Source of the DNA: RYN-428 sp035551995
Lineage (GTDB): Bacteria > Planctomycetota > Phycisphaerae > Tepidisphaerales > Tepidisphaeraceae
Assembly: GCA_035551995.1 (NCBI GenBank)
Contig: DASZME010000062.1
Span: 27,636 to 91,635 of the forward strand
Reading direction: 5' to 3'
DNA length: 64,000 nucleotides
Positions 59,679 through 64,000 of the stretch are shown piece by piece (position 1 is the stretch's first letter; every line of letters begins with the position of its first letter). The notes below the pieces were generated by a model. That model did no database searches, was not told the origin of the DNA, and saw nothing but the letters and a program-made list of their open reading frames with translations. The translations under genes and the position numbers were made by a program.

Positions 59679-61715
59679 CTACATCCACATCGCGGCGATT
59701 TTCTTGCGAATGTCCCCCGCGCCGACCGCGGCGCAACTCAGATCAACCGATTTCTTCGGCTCCATACTCACCCGCTCGAAATGATGCAGAACCTGATCCG
59801 GCAGAAATCGCGACGGCTGGGCATAGGTGTGCCGATCGCCCGTCGCATGCTTTTTCTGGTAGTAACGCAGCGGAACGCACACCTCCAAAAAATCCTTCGC
59901 GCGCGTCATCGCGACGTAAAATAATCGGCGTTCTTCTTCGATCTCTTCCTCCGATCCTGTCGCCATGTCCGATGGGATATTTCCGTCGGCGGCGTGGATC
60001 ACATACACCGCGTCCCACTCGCAACCCTTGGCCGAGTGAATGGTCGAGAGAATCAAAAAATCCTCCTCGCGCAGCGGAGGACCCGCAAGATCCTGCGTCG
60101 CCGACGGCGGATCCAGCGCGAGGTCGGTTAACATCGCCGAACGCGAGCGAAAATTCGTCGATATTTGTTCCAACTGATCTAAATCGCGACGGCGGATCAG
60201 CGCCTGATCGTACCGCTTTTCAAGGATCGGCGCGTAAAACCGTTTCACTTCCGCCACCTGTTCCGGCAGCGGCAGATGATTCGGCGCCACCTTCACCAGC
60301 ATCGCGACAAAATCCCCCCACTGCTGCTCGGCCGCCGCCGGCGGAGAAAAGGATTCCCACGATCGCAAGTCAAACCGGCGAGTCGCAAAATGCGCGATCG
60401 CCCGCCGGGCATGCGCGGGGCCGACGCCGTCCAATAACTGCAACACGCGAAACGCGCTAATCGAATCCCGCGGGTTTTCGGCGAGGCGGAGAATCGAGAG
60501 CACATCCTTCACATGACCCGCTTCCAGAAATTTCAATCCCCCGTATTTGACAAAAGGAATGTTTCGCCGGGCCAGCTCGACTTCCAGCGCGTCGCTGTGA
60601 TGGGACGTGCGAAACAACACCGCCTGCCGGCTGAGCGGGATGCCGGCCTCCAGGTGCTCCAGACATTTTCGAATCACGTAATCGCTCTGCTGATCTTCGT
60701 CCACCAGCGTCACCAGCTTCGGCTTCTGCGCGCCGCGACGCCGCGAAAATAAATCCTTGTTATACCGATTCGGACACAGCGCGATGACGTTGTTCGTGGC
60801 ATCGAGAATCGGCTGCACGCTCCGGTAATTCTCTTCCAGTTTCAGCACGGTGGCTCCGGGCCACATGCTCGGGAAATCCAGGATGTTATGCACGGTAGCC
60901 GCGCGGAATGAGTAGATGCTCTGAGCATCGTCGCCGACAACGCTCAGGCCTTTTCCTTCCGGCGAAAGCCGTTGAAGGATGCCGGCCTGAAGCCTGTTGG
61001 TGTCCTGATATTCATCCACCAGCACCGCGTCAAACCGCCCCCGCACGTCGGCGGCGAGGGCCGGGTCTTCCATCAGATGAAACCAGTAGAGAAGCAGGTC
61101 GTCATAGTCGAGAACCGCCTGTTCCTGCTTGCGCCGCGTGTAAGCTACGAACAACTTTTTCAATTGATCGGGATACGAAGCGCACCACGGGAAATGCGAT
61201 TTAAGCACATGCTCCACCGGCTCACTCGCGTTGACGCATCGGCTATAGATAGCCAACGCCGTCCCTTTGCGGGGGAACCGCACGTCGCCGGCGTCGAGGC
61301 CGATTTCGCCGCGAACGTCGTTGAGTAAATCCTCGGCGTCCGACCGATCCGCCACGGTGAAATTTTCGCCGAGGCCGGCTTGGCGCCCGTAGATTCGCAG
61401 CAATCGGTTGGCGGTGGCGTGAAACGTCCCTCCCCAGACGCGTGCCGCCATCGCCGCCGGCGCGGCTTTCGTAGCTTCGACGGAGGCAAGGATCGATCCA
61501 ACCCGCTTGAGCATTTCCGCCGACGCCCTACGTGTGAACGTGAGAAGAAGTATGCGAGACGGATTGACTCCGGTGGAAATTAGATGGGCGACGCGGTGGG
61601 CAAGGGTGTTGGTTTTGCCGGTACCGGCGCCGGCAATGATGAGCAAAGGTGAATCGCCAAAGGTTGCCGCGCCACGCTGCTGATCGTTGAGGTTTTTCAG
61701 GAAGCTCGCATCCAT
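59679..61715 (-). CDS. UvrD/PcrA/Rep-type ATP-dependent DNA helicase
   Basis: 678 residues, SF1A helicase. Q motif (LNDQQRGAATFGDSPLLIIAG), Walker A GAGTGKT (29-35), TFTRRAS (Ia), VLVDEYQDTNRLQ (II, DEYQDT), VVGDDAQSIYSFRAA (III), LEENYRS (IV), STIHSAKGCEWDAVYVIHAADGNIP (V), EEERRLFYVAMTRAKDFL (VI). Unwinds DNA 3'-to-5' in repair or replication restart. ATG 61713-61715 taken; an in-frame GTG two codons upstream is possible. It has the compact end without the long PcrA tail. Confidence 0.92.
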   Translation of the reverse strand: MDASFLKNLNDQQRGAATFGDSPLLIIAGAGTGKTNTLAHRVAHLISTGVNPSRILLLTFTRRASAEMLKRVGSILASVEATKAAPAAMAARVWGGTFHATANRLLRIYGRQAGLGENFTVADRSDAEDLLNDVRGEIGLDAGDVRFPRKGTALAIYSRCVNASEPVEHVLKSHFPWCASYPDQLKKLFVAYTRRKQEQAVLDYDDLLLYWFHLMEDPALAADVRGRFDAVLVDEYQDTNRLQAGILQRLSPEGKGLSVVGDDAQSIYSFRAATVHNILDFPSMWPGATVLKLEENYRSVQPILDATNNVIALCPNRYNKDLFSRRRGAQKPKLVTLVDEDQQSDYVIRKCLEHLEAGIPLSRQAVLFRTSHHSDALEVELARRNIPFVKYGGLKFLEAGHVKDVLSILRLAENPRDSISAFRVLQLLDGVGPAHARRAIAHFATRRFDLRSWESFSPPAAAEQQWGDFVAMLVKVAPNHLPLPEQVAEVKRFYAPILEKRYDQALIRRRDLDQLEQISTNFRSRSAMLTDLALDPPSATQDLAGPPLREEDFLILSTIHSAKGCEWDAVYVIHAADGNIPSDMATGSEEEIEEERRLFYVAMTRAKDFLEVCVPLRYYQKKHATGDRHTYAQPSRFLPDQVLHHFERVSMEPKKSVDLSCAAVGAGDIRKKIAAMWM

Positions 61716-61766
61716 GCGCACTTTCGTTGCCTATCGTTCACCTACCTTTTACCTGACAATTTGGAA

Positions 61767-61940
61767 ATGGCAACTTCTCGGAACAAAGACGATCCCGATT
61801 TTAAGCCGACCAAAAAGCAACGCGCTTTCGCGAAGGCGGCGACCCGACGTCGCGCTTGCACGCCAACGCCGTCGCCGGATGAATGTGAACGCAAGCCCGA
61901 ATTTAGACGAACACATTCGAGAAAACCCTCGGCGGCTTGA
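61767..61940 (+). CDS. Very small basic protein, doubtful
   Basis: 57 codons from ATG 61767: MATSRNKDDPDFKPTKKQRAFAKAATRRRACTPTPSPDECERK and a basic tail. High Lys/Arg content and a plausible start, but no clear ribosome site and no family recognised. It lies in the 569-base gap between the helicase gene and the tRNA-Pro gene, divergent from the helicase. Could be a chance frame. Confidence 0.3.
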   Translation: MATSRNKDDPDFKPTKKQRAFAKAATRRRACTPTPSPDECERKPEFRRTHSRKPSAA

Positions 61941-62284
61941 CGGATGGTGACGCGGCGGCGAAGCGCCTACCAATACGATAATGACAGCGATGCACCTGAT
62001 GCACCTGTCCTTGCCTTTCGACTTGGATTGGGTAGAGTTAACAGCTTGGACGACAAGCAGTGTGTCCTTCCGCTCGGCGCCGGTTGCAGATGCTAAGGAG
62101 CTTTGAGTTTTCCACGCTTTTGTTCACAAACCGTTTTGTGGATGATCGCGTAGACTTGACTGCATGGTTCGCAAAATTAGCGATTGTGGACGGTTGCGGA
62201 TAAATTTCGTGGAAAGTGTGGACAGAACAACGGTTTTGAAGCGAGAACAGAGAACCCGAAGAAAATAATGCAGTTCAAATTGTC
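61941..62284. other. Gene-free stretch with a cluster of DnaA-box-like sequences
   Basis: No gene supported here. From 62108 to 62225 there are six sequences close to the DnaA box TTATCCACA: TTTTCCACG (62108), TTGTTCACA (62120), TCATCCACA (minus, 62137-62145), CCGTCCACA (minus, 62185-62193), TTATCCGCA (minus, 62195-62203), CTGTCCACA (minus, 62217-62225). The third and fifth match 8 of 9. No AT-rich 13-mer tract or dnaA/dnaN gene is nearby. Could be a replication origin of the chromosome or of an element, or a DnaA-binding site. Confidence 0.4.
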
Positions 62285-62359
62285 CGGGGTTTAGCTCAGC
62301 TTGGTTAGAGCGCTAGACTGGGGGTCTAGAGGTCGCAGGTTCGAATCCTGTAACCCCGA
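62285..62359 (+). tRNA. tRNA-Pro (GGG)
   Basis: 75 bases without encoded CCA. Acceptor CGGGGTT pairs with AACCCCG, discriminator A. D-arm GCTCAGCTTGGTTAGAGC, anticodon arm CTAGA-CTGGGGG-TCTAG with GGG, T-arm GCAGG-TTCGAAT-CCTGT. Its 3' end is overlapped by the end of the serine recombinase gene on the other strand; tRNA 3' ends are common integration sites. Confidence 0.95.
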
Positions 62360-63834
62360 TTGTTCTTCAGAAACAGCCCTTCGGCCAGCAGGTCGAAGGG
62401 CTTTCTCATTGTAAACTCAATACTTACGTCTCGCAGCTTCAAGTTCAAACATAGAATATCCAGAATCCTGCGTTTTGCGGCACCACCTGCCGTAAGCCAC
62501 TTCTGTTCAAGCCGTTGTGAAAGTTCAAACGCCTTGATTGCCAGATCGGATTTTTCATCCAATCGGCGGTCAGCGGCATCGACCAACAGTTTTAATGAGG
62601 CGATGCGATCACGCATTTCCGTGGATTTGGCGGTGAATGTCTCCCCATCGATTTCACCGATCAATCGCATGTTCAACAAACGATCCTGCTGCGTGCGCAG
62701 ATGCGTAAGCTGCCGTTGCAGATCAGCAGTCCGAAATCGCTCCTCCTCCTGGCGGGCCTTCGTCCATGCCAGTAGCATGCGGTTGAGCCACCCTGCAAGG
62801 TCGTCTGCGAGTTTCATTCGCTGAAACAGTGCGATCATCTGGGCGTCCAACTTCGCCTCCGTCAGACGAACAGGCGGATGCCCTGCGGCCTTGTAACGCA
62901 CGCAGCGATAATAGATGTAGACCTTGCCTGTGCTTTTCTTGATGACGGCCTCGCCGGTGATGGCAGCGCCGCAGTGAGCGCAGTGGATCAATTCCCCCGC
63001 ATAGGCCAGTTCATGAGCCTTGTAGACGTTTTTGCCAAGGAGAACTTGAACCCTGTCCCACGTGATGCGATCAATCAATGGCTTCTGCTTCCCCGGATAC
63101 CATTGGTTCTTGTATCTGACTTCACCGATGTACGCTCGGTCCCGCAGGATCGTGTGGATTTTGCTCGGCGACCATCGTGGAAGCGAAGGACAATAGCAGA
63201 TGTTCTCAGCAGCAAGGCGATCTGCGATGGCTTCGATGGTCATGTTCTCGTAGGCATACCAGCGATAAACGATCTCAACCTTCCATGACTCATCAGGATT
63301 GATCTCGATCACGCCACGGCCGTTCACACGAATGTTGCGGTAGCCGTACGGTGCCGTGCTGACAAACCATCCATCTTTGATCCGTTTGGCATGGCCTTCC
63401 TTCACATCAATGGATTGCTGTTCGGTCTGATACGCCGCCAGCACCGCAAGTTGACGCCGCATCATGCGGCCGGCCGGCGTGTTGTCCGTTGGCTGAGTGA
63501 TGGCGATGAACGGAACATTGAAATCCGCTTCTAGGTCTTCCAACTTCAGATAGTCTTTCAGATTCCGAGCGCTTCGATCAACTTTGTAGAAAAGGATGGC
63601 GTCGATTTCGGATGCGTGTTTCTTGGCCTCGGATATAATCTGTTTGAAGATTTCTCTTTCTTCGCTTTTGGATGCCGTTTCTGCAATAGACCACGATCTG
63701 GTGATGACACCATTGTTTCTCGTGACATATGCTTTGAATCCGTCGTCCTGAACGCCAAGTGAGAATCCTTCTCTTTCTTGCTCACGGCCGCTCACACGGG
63801 CGCAGGTCCAGTAGCGTTTGAGATCATCGCTCAT
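62326..63834 (-). CDS. Large serine recombinase (site-specific integrase)
   Basis: 502 residues. Resolvase domain with catalytic S15 in CARVSGREQEREGFSLGVQ, DAILFYKVDRSARNLKDYLKLE; a Recombinase domain (APYGYRNIRV, WSPSKIHTILRDRAYIGEVRY); a zinc ribbon (LIHCAHCGAAITGEAVIKKSTGKVYIYYRCVRYKAAGH); then a coiled-coil helical end (EEERFRTADLQRQLTHLRTQQDRLLNMRLIGEIDGETF). Such enzymes move phages and islands in one direction. The last residues GYRIRTCDL are the translated reverse strand of the tRNA-Pro T-arm and acceptor, so the gene abuts the attachment site. ATG 63832-63834 overlaps the stop of the upstream gene (ATGA). Confidence 0.92.
   Translation of the reverse strand: MSDDLKRYWTCARVSGREQEREGFSLGVQDDGFKAYVTRNNGVITRSWSIAETASKSEEREIFKQIISEAKKHASEIDAILFYKVDRSARNLKDYLKLEDLEADFNVPFIAITQPTDNTPAGRMMRRQLAVLAAYQTEQQSIDVKEGHAKRIKDGWFVSTAPYGYRNIRVNGRGVIEINPDESWKVEIVYRWYAYENMTIEAIADRLAAENICYCPSLPRWSPSKIHTILRDRAYIGEVRYKNQWYPGKQKPLIDRITWDRVQVLLGKNVYKAHELAYAGELIHCAHCGAAITGEAVIKKSTGKVYIYYRCVRYKAAGHPPVRLTEAKLDAQMIALFQRMKLADDLAGWLNRMLLAWTKARQEEERFRTADLQRQLTHLRTQQDRLLNMRLIGEIDGETFTAKSTEMRDRIASLKLLVDAADRRLDEKSDLAIKAFELSQRLEQKWLTAGGAAKRRILDILCLNLKLRDVSIEFTMRKPFDLLAEGLFLKNNRGYRIRTCDL
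62352..62359. other. Likely attachment (att) core region at tRNA-Pro 3' end
   Basis: The tRNA-Pro 3' end (AACCCCGA) directly adjoins the recombinase gene's end, which reads into it. In elements integrated at tRNA genes one att site overlaps the tRNA 3' part, so the crossover core probably lies in or near 62326-62359. The other att site must be outside the window to the right. The exact core cannot be set from one side. Confidence 0.45.
62375..62402 (+). terminator. Hairpin after tRNA-Pro, inside the recombinase 3' coding region
   Basis: AGCCCTTCG pairs with CGAAGGGCT over a 10-base loop, followed by TTCTCATT on the plus strand. It would end the tRNA-Pro transcript 15 bases past the tRNA. At the same time these bases encode the LLAEGLF region near the end of the recombinase on the other strand. 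Confidence 0.55.
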
Positions 63835-64000
63835 GTTCCAGTTTCCAGAGCAGACAAGGCGGCACCCACATTCAGAAGGATTTCAGCCGCTTCGTCAGAT
63901 GAGATGATCCGTCCATAATGGAGGCTGAGGATGCGCACGGTGTCATCGATCTCAGTCGCCGTGAACCATGCCGATTGACCGGCATTGGTATGCCGCCTCA
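63831..64000 (-). CDS. Unknown protein, C-terminal part (runs off window)
   Basis: The frame running in from the window edge ends ...NAGQSAWFTATEIDDTVRILSLHYGRIISSDEAAEILLNVGAALSALETGT and stops at 63831-63833. The stop overlaps the recombinase ATG (ATGA), so the two genes are coupled. No family recognised from 55 residues; the helical, acidic nature fits a small accessory or regulatory protein. Probably the first cargo or excision-related gene of the element, by position only. Confidence 0.55.
   Translation of the reverse strand, partial: RRHTNAGQSAWFTATEIDDTVRILSLHYGRIISSDEAAEILLNVGAALSALETGT

Overview
The window is high-GC bacterial chromosome from a Gram-negative-type organism. Gene content fits Planctomycetota (perhaps Phycisphaerae) best: PQQ-like beta-propeller proteins with the WGQWRGPN motif, a di-heme peroxidase, ThuA and sialate O-acetylesterase-type secreted enzymes, many lipoproteins, a futalosine-pathway menaquinone gene (mqnA), a TgpA/DUF58 pair, and many heptamer-type intergenic repeats. 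This assignment is inference from gene content; no rRNA or ribosomal protein is present to confirm it.

Layout. 1-8.7 kb: the start of radA, a DUF4202 gene, a YggS-like PLP protein, two unknown membrane proteins, an MFS exporter, and a divergent pair (PQQ-like protein / di-heme cytochrome c peroxidase) around a promoter with a Fur-like palindrome. 8.9-17 kb: lysC, a DUF4058 gene abutting a HepT remnant, a sialate O-acetylesterase, a XerC/D recombinase and lipoproteins including a TolB-like one. 17.2-21.2 kb: an SDR gene, then decayed genes (frameshifted NmrA, truncated AAA ATPase, a frameshifted antitoxin) around an IlvD/Edd dehydratase. The dehydratase, a DapA/KDG-type lyase and an ACS-type MFS transporter (18.8-23.6 kb) look like a sugar-acid catabolic module. 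23.7-28.5 kb: ThuA, parvulin, sulfotransferase, membrane glycosyltransferase.

28.6-33.2 kb is a compact phenylalanine/tyrosine degradation operon, in transcription order hppD, FAH-family hydrolase, hmgA, flavin reductase, phhA. 33.4-45.7 kb: an ExbB/ExbD pair, polyprenyl diphosphate synthase, cysteine desulfurase, flippase, EIIA-Ntr, UDP-glucuronate epimerase-like protein, methyltransferase, Xaa-Pro aminopeptidase, tRNA-Leu(CAG) with a clear terminator, and a GH113-like lipoprotein. 45.9-61.7 kb: aspS, mqnA, a ROK kinase, a GmhA-like isomerase with a zinc-ribbon partner, an orphan RHH antitoxin, a second PQQ protein, a TgpA/DUF58/membrane-protein operon, a damaged nucleotidyltransferase toxin-antitoxin-like pair and a UvrD-type helicase.

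The right end looks like the edge of a mobile island. A tRNA-Pro(GGG) gene is followed at once by a large serine recombinase on the opposite strand whose C-terminal codons run into the tRNA 3' end. A gene-free stretch just left of the tRNA carries a cluster of DnaA-box-like sequences.

Across the window there is a dispersed 106-bp repeat with about 20-bp terminal inverted repeats and a central GC hairpin (three full copies plus degenerate ones), two families of 7-bp-period repeats, and several places where a gene remnant abuts the end of another gene. The most interesting items are the tRNA-Pro/serine recombinase junction, the 106-bp repeat family, the DnaA-box cluster and the interrupted nucleotidyltransferase pair.
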